NCBI RefSeq assembly: GCF_001921205.1
Contig: NZ_MSIE01000035.1
Span: 1-64,000 of the forward strand
From: Actinophytocola xanthii
GTDB lineage: Bacteria; Actinomycetota; Actinomycetes; Mycobacteriales; Pseudonocardiaceae
Reading direction: 5' to 3'
Length of the DNA stretch: 64,000 nucleotides
Shown: in pieces, positions 55,323-63,625 of the stretch
How positions within the stretch are numbered: position 1 is the first letter of the stretch
How the letters are laid out: every line of letters starts with the position of its first letter
Program-made: the position numbers and the translations under genes
The notes under the pieces: model-generated
The model's input: only the letters and a program-made list of their open reading frames with translations
What the model was told of the DNA's origin: nothing
Database searches by the model: none

Positions 55323-55901
55323 ATGCGTGACCTGGTGTACACCGGCTTCATGTCGCTGGACGGCGTGGTGGACTCGCCAGGCGGCGGGCCGGGGGAGGAG
55401 CACCGCAGCGGCGGGTGGGTGTTCAAGGACCTCGAGTTCGTGCCGGAAGCCTGGTCGCTGAAGGGCGAGGAACTCGCCGACACGACGGCGCTGATGTTCG
55501 GCCGCCGCAGCTACGAGGCGTTCGCCCCGGTCTGGCCGGGCTCGGAGGACCACGCCGGCTACAAGGAGCTGCCCAAGTACGTGGTGTCGAGCACGCTGCC
55601 CGACGACGCCCTCGTCGACGGCTGGGGCCCGACGACCATCCTGCGCTCGACCGAGGACGTCGCCGCGCTCAAGAAGGGCGACGGCGGCGCGATCTTCATC
55701 CACGGCAGCGCCGAACTGGCCCGACGGCTGTCGGACGCCGGCCTGATCGACCAGTACAACCTGCTCGTCTTCCCCGTGCTGCTGGGCGCCGGAAAGAGCC
55801 TCTTCGACCGGGCCGACCGAGACAAGTACATGCTGGCGCTGCGGGAGTCGGAGAGCTACAAGAACGGGATCCTGAAGCTGGTCTACGACGTCAGGCGCTG
55901 A
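55323..55901 (+). CDS. dihydrofolate reductase-family (RibD C-terminal) protein
   Basis: 192 residues, with GAGGAG 8 nt upstream. DLVYTGFMSLDGVVDSPGGG is the N-terminal strand and loop of DHFR-like RibD_C proteins, and DTTALMFGRRSYEAFAPVWP is the NADPH-binding helix; GGAIFIHGSAELARRLSDAG and LLVFPVLLGAGKSLF complete the fold. These proteins reduce pteridine-like or other substrates; the real substrate is unknown. It converges on the AraC gene with a 19-bp overlap. Confidence 0.92.
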   Translation: MRDLVYTGFMSLDGVVDSPGGGPGEEHRSGGWVFKDLEFVPEAWSLKGEELADTTALMFGRRSYEAFAPVWPGSEDHAGYKELPKYVVSSTLPDDALVDGWGPTTILRSTEDVAALKKGDGGAIFIHGSAELARRLSDAGLIDQYNLLVFPVLLGAGKSLFDRADRDKYMLALRESESYKNGILKLVYDVRR

Positions 55902-56593
55902 TCCAGGTCGAGGGCGATCGCGCCGCCGGCGCCCTCCCGCAGCTGTCCCGCGGTGCGTCCGACGTAGGAGCGCAGCGCCCGAGCCAGGTGCGGCTCGTCG
56001 AAGTAGCCAAGTTTGGCGACGACGTCACCGGCCGCGTCGCCCGCGGCCAGCAGCTCCGCCGCCGTGCGGGCCCGTTCGATCTGCCGCAGCGCGCCCCGCG
56101 TCAGGCCGGTAGCCGCCCGGAACCGCCGTTCGACCGTGCGCTCGGAGACGCCCGGGCGGCCACCCCGCAGCACGTCCGCGACAAGCGGGTCGCGAACCAC
56201 GATCCCGGCTCGGACGAGCCGCTCGACGAGGGCCTCCGCGTCGTCGGGGCCGGGCGTCTCCCAGCGCGTGCCGTCCAGCTGGAACGTCCGACGCGTGGCG
56301 TCGGGGAGCCCGATCCCCCCGTCGACCAGCGTCGACGTCGGCACAGCCCGTAACGAGGTCCCCACGGCGAACTCGATACCGGTGAAGGTGGCGCCCTCCG
56401 GCACAGGTGCCGTGCCGGCCCGGGTCTCGGGACCGGTGACGCCCGCGTACGGCTGGCCGGCCTGCTCCCAGAACACCAGGCCCCACCGCACCCCCGCGAC
56501 CGACGTCATCGCCGTGACCTGCTCGCTCGTACAGGTCCACACACTGTCCACCCACGGCGAGTCGGACCGACGCGTCCCGAACCGCAATCCCAC
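55883..56593 (-). CDS. AraC-family transcriptional regulator
   Basis: 236 residues from GTG 56593; ATG 56662 would add 23 residues without similarity to the rest. An unassigned N-terminal sensing domain (~1-140) is followed by two HTH motifs: GVSERTVERRFRAATGLTRG (~150-170) and AAGDVVAKLGYFDEPHLARA then LRSYVGRTAGQLRE. The second HTH has the AraC family spacing. It may control the neighbouring DHFR-like gene. Confidence 0.85.
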   Translation of the reverse strand: MGLRFGTRRSDSPWVDSVWTCTSEQVTAMTSVAGVRWGLVFWEQAGQPYAGVTGPETRAGTAPVPEGATFTGIEFAVGTSLRAVPTSTLVDGGIGLPDATRRTFQLDGTRWETPGPDDAEALVERLVRAGIVVRDPLVADVLRGGRPGVSERTVERRFRAATGLTRGALRQIERARTAAELLAAGDAAGDVVAKLGYFDEPHLARALRSYVGRTAGQLREGAGGAIALDLDQRLTS

Positions 56594-56890
56594 CCGCGAA
56601 GGATACGCCGAGCTCGGCGGAGTGCTCTGTTGCTCAGCGTCGCGTGGCTCCAGACCAGCCACACGACCGTGACGGTGCGCCCCGGCTCGCGCGCCGCGTT
56701 AGCGACGTCGCCGTTCCGCCGTGGCCGCGCGCCCGCTGACCGGTGCGGCTTCGTAACAGTTGAGTGGTCCCCACGCGACCATCCAGATGGTTTCCGCAGC
56801 TCGACGAAAGCTCGTTACGAGCTGGAGAGTCTGACGGCTCCTCGTCGGAGGTGGGCCAAGTCTGCGCGCGACGAGGGGAGTAGAGCGTGG

Positions 56891-57058
56891 GTGCGAGTCG
56901 AGTCAAGCAGCAGCATCGACGATCACGTGAGGCGGCGCCACAGAAAGGTGGCCACGGACTACCTGGGCTGGATCGCGTTGCTGCTGACAGCAATTCCCGT
57001 GCTGGTGGCGACGCTTCGTATTTTGAAGCTTGCGCCAGGCGATTTCACGCGTCTTTGA
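56891..57058 (+). CDS. possible small single-helix membrane protein
   Basis: 55 residues from GTG 56891, 10 nt after GAGGGGAG. One helix, TDYLGWIALLLTAIPVLVA, lies in the middle between a charged start and a short tail. No similarity is recognised. The 297 bases before it (56594-56890) contain nothing I can support. It could be spurious. Confidence 0.35.
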   Translation: MRVESSSSIDDHVRRRHRKVATDYLGWIALLLTAIPVLVATLRILKLAPGDFTRL

Positions 57059-57174
57059 ACTCGCTCATGCGCACATGCTCGAACCCTGCCCCTGGGCAGG
57101 GGCAAGGCCGGGGGGTTGGCGTCGGGCTGACCCGGGTACCACTGTCGCCATCTCGTGCGAGGAGGAGACGTCCC

Positions 57175-57426
57175 ATGACAGTCGTGAACGACGGTCTGCC
57201 GCTGAACAGGTCGGCCACCATCCACCCGCCGACCCACCCAGACCCGCCCTCGTCAGCCGATCCCGGCGTCGGTCACATCACCGACGTACCGACGGACCTG
57301 TTACCCGTACCGCTCGCGGTACCGCCCGCGCCGGCATCACCTCAGGCCTCGGACTCCGCGACCGAAGGCAGCGTGGAAGGCGACTTGTTCGACGGCGTCG
57401 TTGGTCGGGCATCGGCCGGCGCATGA
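57175..57426 (+). CDS. small Pro-rich hypothetical protein
   Basis: 83 residues from ATG 57175, with the strong ribosome-binding site GAGGAGGAG 7 nt upstream. It is rich in Pro, Ser, Thr and Asp (THPDPPSSADPGVGHITD, VPLAVPPAPASPQASDS), has no Cys and no membrane helix, and is probably disordered. A GC-rich hairpin (CTGCCCCTGGGCAG) lies ~80 bp upstream. It converges on the permease gene. The strong start is the main support. Confidence 0.5.
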   Translation: MTVVNDGLPLNRSATIHPPTHPDPPSSADPGVGHITDVPTDLLPVPLAVPPAPASPQASDSATEGSVEGDLFDGVVGRASAGA

Positions 57427-57454
57427 GCTTTGGTCGTGCCGTTCCCCCCGCTCC

Positions 57455-58858
57455 TCACCAGGCCGGCCGAGACCTTGCCAGCAGGTAGTGCAGGCCGCCG
57501 GCGACGAGGGCGCCCGAGAGCCACGAGAAGTCGGTGTTCCCCAACGTGGTGGCGATCGGGCCGCGCATGAGCGGGACGAGACCGTACTGCCAGAGCCAGC
57601 CCGCCACCACTCCCAGTCCCAGGCTGACGAGCGCCCGCCGATTCACCCCGCCGTAGGGCGAACGGCTCGGGTCGTCGTAGAGGCCGGGGATGTCGAGCCT
57701 GCCGCGGCGCAGGACGAAGTAGTCGACGAGCACTACCCCGGCCCACGGGCTGATCCACACCAGGATCGACACCATCCAGTTGTCGAAGGCGTGCGCGAAG
57801 CTGTCCGCCTGCACGAAGACCGCCAGCACGGCCGAGGCGACGGCCCCGGCGACCAGGGTCAGCTTCCAGCGGGCGAGCCGGATCCCGACGGACAGCGCGG
57901 CGAGCGAGCACGAGTACAGGTTGAGGATGTTCGTCGCCACCGGGCCGTGCATGATCAGCAGCAGGACCGGTATCGCCATCACCCCGAACGTCGCGGTCAC
58001 CAGCGCGGAGGGGTCGGCGCCGGCGCCCGCGCTGGCCAGGCACGCGCCCAGGCCGGCGAGCCACACGGTCGGTACGTACATGCCCAGCGCGGTCGCCCAG
58101 AACACCTTGCGTCCCGACGTGCCGGGCCGGACGAAGCGGCTGTAGTCCGCGGAGTAGGGGAGCCAGGAGACACCCCAGCCGATGCCGATGGCGGTGAGCA
58201 GCTGCGTGACGGCCGTCAGCTTGTCCGCGCCGGTCGCCGCGGCGCCCTCGGACCAGCGCAGGTCGACCTGGCCCAGTGCGAGCACGGTCATCACGACCAT
58301 CACGGCCACGGTCAGCGGGACCGTGTACTTCTCGAAGGTGCGGATCGCGTAGAAGCCGTACAGCGCGAGTCCGAGCTGCAAGACCATGATCACCGCGGCC
58401 ACGCCGTACCTCGTCCCGACCCCGCCGGAGATGCCGAGCTCACGCAGGACGGCCAGCACCAGGTCCAGCACGACCCAGGTATTGACGCCCACCCACGCCA
58501 TCGTGAGCAGGCACTGGACGACACCCGGCACGGCGGCGCCACGCCGGCCGAACGCCGCCCGCCCAAGCACCATCTGGTTGACCCCGGTCCGGTGGCCCAT
58601 GAGGTTGAACAACCCGAACACCGCGCAGCCGACCAGGTTGCCGAGGGCGATCACGACGAGGGTCTCGACCAGACTGAGCCCGAGCGTCACCCCGAGCGCG
58701 CCGAGGACCCAGTTGATCGGCGCGATGTTCGCGCCGCACCAGATCCAGAACTGTTCCCAGGACGTCGAGTCCCGGTCGCCGTCGGGAATGGGGTCGATGC
58801 CGTGCCTGTCGAAGGGCACCGCGTCGGTTGATGTCGCGTCGGTTGGTGTCGCCGTCAT
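57455..58858 (-). CDS. NCS1-family nucleobase/cation permease
   Basis: 467 residues with 12 membrane helices and a GGAGG ribosome-binding site 7 nt before ATG 58858. WIWCGANIAPINWVLGALGV (~38-57) and GRAAFGRRGAAVPGVVQCLL match the first helices of NCS1 symporters, and VSWLPYSADYSRFVRPGTSG is the conserved loop after helix 6. The family imports purines, pyrimidines, allantoin, hydantoins or similar rings. It is divergent from the PucR regulator, so it is probably the uptake step for the cluster to the right. Confidence 0.92.
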   Translation of the reverse strand: MTATPTDATSTDAVPFDRHGIDPIPDGDRDSTSWEQFWIWCGANIAPINWVLGALGVTLGLSLVETLVVIALGNLVGCAVFGLFNLMGHRTGVNQMVLGRAAFGRRGAAVPGVVQCLLTMAWVGVNTWVVLDLVLAVLRELGISGGVGTRYGVAAVIMVLQLGLALYGFYAIRTFEKYTVPLTVAVMVVMTVLALGQVDLRWSEGAAATGADKLTAVTQLLTAIGIGWGVSWLPYSADYSRFVRPGTSGRKVFWATALGMYVPTVWLAGLGACLASAGAGADPSALVTATFGVMAIPVLLLIMHGPVATNILNLYSCSLAALSVGIRLARWKLTLVAGAVASAVLAVFVQADSFAHAFDNWMVSILVWISPWAGVVLVDYFVLRRGRLDIPGLYDDPSRSPYGGVNRRALVSLGLGVVAGWLWQYGLVPLMRGPIATTLGNTDFSWLSGALVAGGLHYLLARSRPAW

Positions 58859-58966
58859 CGCCGAACCTCCACATCAGAGTGACCGGCCAACGACAACACT
58901 CCACGTGGTCCGACGACAGTGGACAGATCGCTAGCGTTCCTCCTCCCGGCTGGATATTTTCACAGT

Positions 58967-60523
58967 GTGCTCACTGTGCGCGCGCTGCTGGACGACCCGA
59001 GCCTGGAGCTGCGCCTGCTCCACCCGGGGGCGAGTGGCGCCTTGGACGCCGAGGTGCTCTGGGTGCACAACACCGAGCTGGGGGATCCGTCGCCGTACGT
59101 GCGCGAGCGGGAACTCGTGCTCACCAACGGGTTGTGGCTCGCGGAGACCTCCGCCGACGGGTTCGTGGCGAGTGTGCGGCGTGCGGGAGCGGCCGGGATA
59201 GTGTTCGGCCTGCGCACCCGGACCCCAAGCACGCCGCCGGAGCTGCTCGCCGCGTGCGTGGCGGCGGACCTGCCGCTGGCGGAGATCTCCACCAGGGTGC
59301 CGTTCACCGCGCTGACCCGCGCGGCCGCCGCGATCCATGCCGAGCAGCGGCAGGGCATCCTGCTCGGCATGGTCCGCCGCGGCGACGCGCTCGCCTCGGC
59401 GATCTCCCACGGCGGCGGCCCGTCCGGTGTACTCGAGGTGCTGCGCGGCGAGCACGACCTCCCGCTCGCGGTCGTCGACCGGACAGGCCGCGCGCTGGCC
59501 GGCGTGCCGCTCGCTCCCGAGCAGCTGCGCGCGGTGGCGGCAGGGCTGGCGCGGCGTCCCCCGCCCCTGGAGCTCGACCTGGGCGAGACCGAGCGGGCGA
59601 CGCTGTTCCTGGTCGGTGCCGCCGGCGACGTCGACGCCGCACTGGTCTGCCTGCGGCCCGCCCGCGCACTGAGTCGCACCGAGCGCGACGCGCTCGACCA
59701 GGCCGCCCGGTTCCTCAGTCTGGAGGTCGCCAAACGGCAGGCGGTCCAGGCGATCGAGCTGCGGTTCGCCAGCGAGCTGCTGGACATGATCCTGTCCGGG
59801 CCACAGCGAGCGGCCGAGCTACCCGGACGGCTGCAGGCTTTCGGCGTCGACCCCGGCGGCGAGCTCGCGGTGTACGCGCTGGCCTGCCCGGGCGCCGACA
59901 CCGCCGTGCCGCCGGGGCTCGCGGAGGCCGTCGCGGACTTCTTCCTCGCGGAGAGCACCGCGGCCGTGGTCGCCGGCGGCAGCCACGACGTGGTCGCGGT
60001 GTTCACCTGGCAGCGCCCGGAGGCACAGCTGCGGGCGACGGGCACCCGCCTGGTGGCCGCGGTGGGAGCCCGGTTCGCCGGCCGGCGCCCGGTGCTGGGC
60101 ATCGGCGGGGTGGCCGCCGACGCCACCGCGCTGCGACAGCCGCTCGTCCGGTCGCGGGAGGCCTGCCGGGTGCTCGTGCGCCGCGGCGGCAACCCCGAGG
60201 TGGCGACGTTCGGTGAGCTGGGCACGCACCGACTACTGCTCGGCCTGCAGGACCCCGAGACACTGCGCGGGTTCGCCGACGGGGTGCTGGGCCCGCTGCG
60301 CGACCACGACCGGGAGCGCGGCAGCGAGCTGGTCCGCACGCTGCGTGCCTTCATGGCCAACGACGGGCACTGGGCGGCCACCGCCGCGGCGCTGTTCGTG
60401 CACGTCAACACGTTGCGCAACCGGCTCGTGAAGGTCGCCGAGCTCAGTGGCCGGGACGTGGCACGGACCGAGGACCGAGTCGACCTCTACCTGGCGTTGG
60501 AAGCGGAGGAGTTCGAGTCGTAG
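58967..60523 (+). CDS. PucR-family transcriptional regulator
   Basis: 518 residues from GTG 58967; the frame is open back to 58919. The N-terminal PucR domain starts LTVRALLDDPSLELRLLHPG and continues WVHNTELGDPSPYVRERELV. A GGDEF-like CdaR domain occupies the middle. The C-terminal PucR HTH is VRTLRAFMANDGHWAATAAA followed by LFVHVNTLRNRLVKVAELSG. TATTTT (58955-58960) lies 6 nt before the GTG, so the mRNA may be leaderless. PucR proteins control purine and related nitrogen catabolism. Its end overlaps the convergent deacetylase by 37 bp. Confidence 0.92.
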   Translation: MLTVRALLDDPSLELRLLHPGASGALDAEVLWVHNTELGDPSPYVRERELVLTNGLWLAETSADGFVASVRRAGAAGIVFGLRTRTPSTPPELLAACVAADLPLAEISTRVPFTALTRAAAAIHAEQRQGILLGMVRRGDALASAISHGGGPSGVLEVLRGEHDLPLAVVDRTGRALAGVPLAPEQLRAVAAGLARRPPPLELDLGETERATLFLVGAAGDVDAALVCLRPARALSRTERDALDQAARFLSLEVAKRQAVQAIELRFASELLDMILSGPQRAAELPGRLQAFGVDPGGELAVYALACPGADTAVPPGLAEAVADFFLAESTAAVVAGGSHDVVAVFTWQRPEAQLRATGTRLVAAVGARFAGRRPVLGIGGVAADATALRQPLVRSREACRVLVRRGGNPEVATFGELGTHRLLLGLQDPETLRGFADGVLGPLRDHDRERGSELVRTLRAFMANDGHWAATAAALFVHVNTLRNRLVKVAELSGRDVARTEDRVDLYLALEAEEFES

Positions 60524-61359
60524 CGGGGCTGCGGTGGCAGCGGTCGCGGCGGCAGCGCCGGGTCGGCGAGCACGGCCGTCGCCAGGTCCGCACAGCGAGT
60601 GAAGCGGACGTCACCGCAACCCAGCGCGTACTCGATCAGCTGTCGCAGCGCGAGCAGCCTGCTCGGCCTGCCCGACAGGAACGGGTGGCAGCACAGGTTG
60701 AACAGGCACTGGTAGTGCCGCATCCCGTCCAGCTCCGCGCGCCACAGCTCGAGCACCTTGGCCGGCGACTCGATCACCGTCCCGATCGGCGGGTCGGGCA
60801 GGAACGCGTACTGCTCCCAGTCGTCCAGCGACCAGTGCACCGGCAACTCGGCCAGCTCGGTCTCGCCCACGGCGAGCCGGTAGGGCCGGTCGTCGGCCAT
60901 CAGCGAGGAGTCGTAGCGCAGGCCGTGCTCGGCGACGAGCGCCGGCGTCTCCCGGGTGGCCGCCCAGTTCGCCGCCCGGTGCCCGACCACCTCGACGCCC
61001 TGCGCGGCGAACACCGCGAGCGCCCGTTCGAAGTCCGCGCGCTCCTCGCCCGGCGCCATCGCGGTGGGCGGGCGGTGACCGTAGGAGTGGTGCGCCACCT
61101 CGTGTCCACGGTCCACGATGGACATCGCGAGACCGGGGCGCTGCTCGGCCACCCATCCCGGCACGAAGAAGGTCGCCGGCACGGCGAGCTCGTCGAGCAG
61201 GTCCAGGATCCGCGGAACGCCGACATCGGGGCCGTAGGACTGGTGCGACATGGTCGACAGGTGCCGTGCGTAGTGCGCGCCGCTGGCGAGCACCGGCGCC
61301 TCGGCGTCCACGTCGAAGGTCAGCGTGACCACCGCTGCCGCGCCGCCGTGCCAGCTCAT
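60487..61359 (-). CDS. NodB-fold hydrolase (polysaccharide deacetylase/cyclic imidase-like)
   Basis: 290 residues from ATG 61359, which overlaps the oxidoreductase stop (ATGA). The NodB motifs are TLTFDVDAEAPVLASG (Asp pair, ~19) and DRGHEVAHHSYGH (His pair, ~95). VPRILDLLDELAVPATFFVP (~55-75) and GHRAANW are seen in the subgroup that includes allantoinase PuuE and cyclic imide hydrolases rather than chitin deacetylases. There is no signal peptide, which also argues for a cytoplasmic small-molecule substrate. The exact substrate is inferred from context only. Confidence 0.82.
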   Translation of the reverse strand: MSWHGGAAAVVTLTFDVDAEAPVLASGAHYARHLSTMSHQSYGPDVGVPRILDLLDELAVPATFFVPGWVAEQRPGLAMSIVDRGHEVAHHSYGHRPPTAMAPGEERADFERALAVFAAQGVEVVGHRAANWAATRETPALVAEHGLRYDSSLMADDRPYRLAVGETELAELPVHWSLDDWEQYAFLPDPPIGTVIESPAKVLELWRAELDGMRHYQCLFNLCCHPFLSGRPSRLLALRQLIEYALGCGDVRFTRCADLATAVLADPALPPRPLPPQPRYDSNSSASNAR

Positions 61360-62465
61360 CCGCCGTTTTCCTCCCGCCACAGCCGCGTGTTCGCGATCGT
61401 CGCCATCGGCTCAAGCATGCCCGGCGCGAAGGGCGCCAGCGGAACGTCCTTCGCGACGCGCCGGGGCAGGTCGGGGTTGGCGAGCGCGCCGCGCGCGACG
61501 GCCAGCAGGTCCGCGTGGCCACGCTCGATCACCTCGGCGGCCTGGGGCAGGTGGTGCATCGCGCCGTTGGCGATCACCGGCAGTCCGGTGACCCGCTTGG
61601 CCAGTGCGGTGATCGTGTCGCCGCCGCCCAGCCGCGCGGTCTCCAGCCAGTCACGGCCCTCGCTGGCGACGTGCAGGTAGTCCGCTCCCGCGGCGGCGAG
61701 CGCGGTGAAGATCACCTCCGCGTCGGCGGCACCACCGGCCCAGCGGTGCGTGAAGTCGTTCACCTTGGTCTGGGAGAGCCGGATGCCGACCAGATGGTCC
61801 GGCAGGGCGGCCCGGAGGTCGGCGACGACCTCGGCCGGTAGCCGCACGCGGGCGGCCACCGAGCCGCCGTAGCGGTCCTCGCGCTGGTTGGTGTAGTCGG
61901 TGAGGAACTGGTCGAGCAGGTAGCCGTTCGCCGCGTGCACCTCGACCCCGTCGAAACCCGCCGCCACCGCGTTGCGGCCGGCGGCCACGAACGCGGCGCG
62001 CACCCGCTCGATGTCGTCCTCGGTCATGGCGCGCGGCACCGGCCACGGTCCGCGGCCGCCGTACTCCGGCATCATCTCCCCGCGCGGCCGCACGGCGGAC
62101 GGGGCGATGCGGACGTCGGTGTGGGCAGAGCCCTGGGACAGGGCCCCCGCGTGCATGAGTTGGGCGATGACGCGCCCACCGGCGCCGTGCACGCGGCGGG
62201 TGACCTCCCGCCAGCCGGCCACGTGCTCGGCGTCCACCAGCCCGGGCTGGTTCACATAGCCCTGGCTGTGCTCGTCGTCGGGGTACACGCCCTCGGTGAT
62301 CACCAGCGGGAAGCCGCCCTCGGCGAACTCCGCGTAGTAGTCGGCCATCTCGAGGGTGGGCACGCCGCCGGGGCTCGCCGAGACCCGGGTCATGGGCGCC
62401 ACCGCGAAGCGGTTCGTCAGCTCGTGGGCGTTGAGCGAGTAGGGAGTCAGAGCGGGGTGGGGCAC
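61356..62465 (-). CDS. Old Yellow Enzyme-family NADH:flavin oxidoreductase
   Basis: 369 residues from GTG 62465. NRFAVAPMTRVSASPGGVPT (~18-37) and VITEGVYPDDEHSQGY bind FMN, GRVIAQLMHAGALS follows, and GFDGVEVHAANGYLLDQFLT (~165-185) carries the His-Asn pair for the substrate carbonyl. DYTNQREDRYGGS is the family signature. OYE enzymes reduce activated C=C bonds, including those of maleimides. The start overlaps the end of the amidase gene by 19 bp. Confidence 0.93.
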   Translation of the reverse strand: MPHPALTPYSLNAHELTNRFAVAPMTRVSASPGGVPTLEMADYYAEFAEGGFPLVITEGVYPDDEHSQGYVNQPGLVDAEHVAGWREVTRRVHGAGGRVIAQLMHAGALSQGSAHTDVRIAPSAVRPRGEMMPEYGGRGPWPVPRAMTEDDIERVRAAFVAAGRNAVAAGFDGVEVHAANGYLLDQFLTDYTNQREDRYGGSVAARVRLPAEVVADLRAALPDHLVGIRLSQTKVNDFTHRWAGGAADAEVIFTALAAAGADYLHVASEGRDWLETARLGGGDTITALAKRVTGLPVIANGAMHHLPQAAEVIERGHADLLAVARGALANPDLPRRVAKDVPLAPFAPGMLEPMATIANTRLWREENGG

Positions 62466-63625
62466 GATGTTCTCCTGGTTTCGAGTACGCCGGCGACGGC
62501 GAGGAGCCGGTCGTCCTGGCCGTCGGGAAGGGACACGAGCAGGCCGCCCGGCAGGGTGATGCCGGGCAGGCCGAGGTAGCTGGCGAGCATGGTGCTGCGG
62601 AGGATCCGCCGGTTCACGGCCTCGGCCAGATCGAGGTCGGCCTTCAGCGGGGCTACCTCCGGCACCGGGTCGCGGATGGTGGGGAAGGCGAGCACGGCGC
62701 CCTCGAGCTCCCGGGCCAGCTGCCCGCGCAGCCGGGCCTGGGCGGCGCGCAGCTCGGCCTCCCCGCTGGGCGGGCGCAGCCGGCGCAGCACCAGCGGGTC
62801 GACGCCCGGGGTGTCGCGCAGGTGCCCGTACCGGCGCCAGGCGTCGGCGGCCACCAGCGGGCCGTGCTCGTCCAGCAACCGCTGGGCCTCCTCCAGGGCG
62901 GCCAGGCGGACACACCGGACCTCCAGACCGGACAGTGCGGCGTGGAACGCCGCCCGGACGTCCGGGTGGCAGTCGTCGACCAGCTCGCCGTCGGGTACCA
63001 CGATCCTGAGGTCGCCGGCCCCTGCCGTGGCGCGCCGCCCGCGCATCGCGGCGTCGGCCGCGAGGACGTCGCCGATGGTCCTCGCCAGGATCCCGATGCT
63101 GTCCAGCCCGGGGGAGAGCGGCACCATGCCGGTCAGGTCGTACCGGTTCGCGCTCGCTCTGAAGCCGACGATCCCGCAGCAGGCCGCGGGCACGCGCGTC
63201 GAGCCGGACGTGTCGGTGCCGATCGCGATGTCGGCGATCCGGGCGGCAACGGCCACCGCGGACCCCGACGACGAACCGCCCGGGATCCGCAGCGGGTCGA
63301 GCGGGTTGACCGGGTCACCGAAATGCGGGTTGAGACCGAGCCCGGTGAAGGCGAACTCGCTGAGCGTGGTCTTGCCCAGGCAGATCCCGCCCGCGGCGGT
63401 GACCTTGCGCACCACCGGCGCGTCCTCGGTGGCGACCGGCGCGGCGCTCCTGGTGGCCGACCCGGCGGTGGTGCGCGTGCCCGCCACGTCGAAGACGTCC
63501 TTCCACGCCAGCAGCTTTCCGCGCAGTGGCCCCGAGGCACCGGCCTCGCGCAGCGCGCGTTCGGCGGTGACCGTGATGAACGCCGTCGACTCGCCGGCGC
63601 GCTCCAGCGCGTGCCGCAGCCTCAC
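62447..63625 (-). CDS. amidase signature family hydrolase
   Basis: 392 residues from GTG 63625, overlapping the DUF1989 stop (GTGA). The Ser-cisSer-Lys triad is visible: Lys in KLLAWKDVFDVAGTRTT (~35), cis-Ser in IPGGSSSGSAVAVAAR (~112) and nucleophile Ser in GTDTSGSTRVPAACCG (~137). It is shorter than allophanate hydrolase and lacks its C-terminal domain. It releases ammonia from an amide, possibly a ring-opened half-amide made by the NodB-fold enzyme. Confidence 0.92.
   Translation of the reverse strand: MRLRHALERAGESTAFITVTAERALREAGASGPLRGKLLAWKDVFDVAGTRTTAGSATRSAAPVATEDAPVVRKVTAAGGICLGKTTLSEFAFTGLGLNPHFGDPVNPLDPLRIPGGSSSGSAVAVAARIADIAIGTDTSGSTRVPAACCGIVGFRASANRYDLTGMVPLSPGLDSIGILARTIGDVLAADAAMRGRRATAGAGDLRIVVPDGELVDDCHPDVRAAFHAALSGLEVRCVRLAALEEAQRLLDEHGPLVAADAWRRYGHLRDTPGVDPLVLRRLRPPSGEAELRAAQARLRGQLARELEGAVLAFPTIRDPVPEVAPLKADLDLAEAVNRRILRSTMLASYLGLPGITLPGGLLVSLPDGQDDRLLAVAGVLETRRTSCPTPL

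Noticed and set aside
57175-57426. RiPP precursor peptide
   Set aside because: No leader/core pattern, no Cys and no modification enzyme or exporter next to it.
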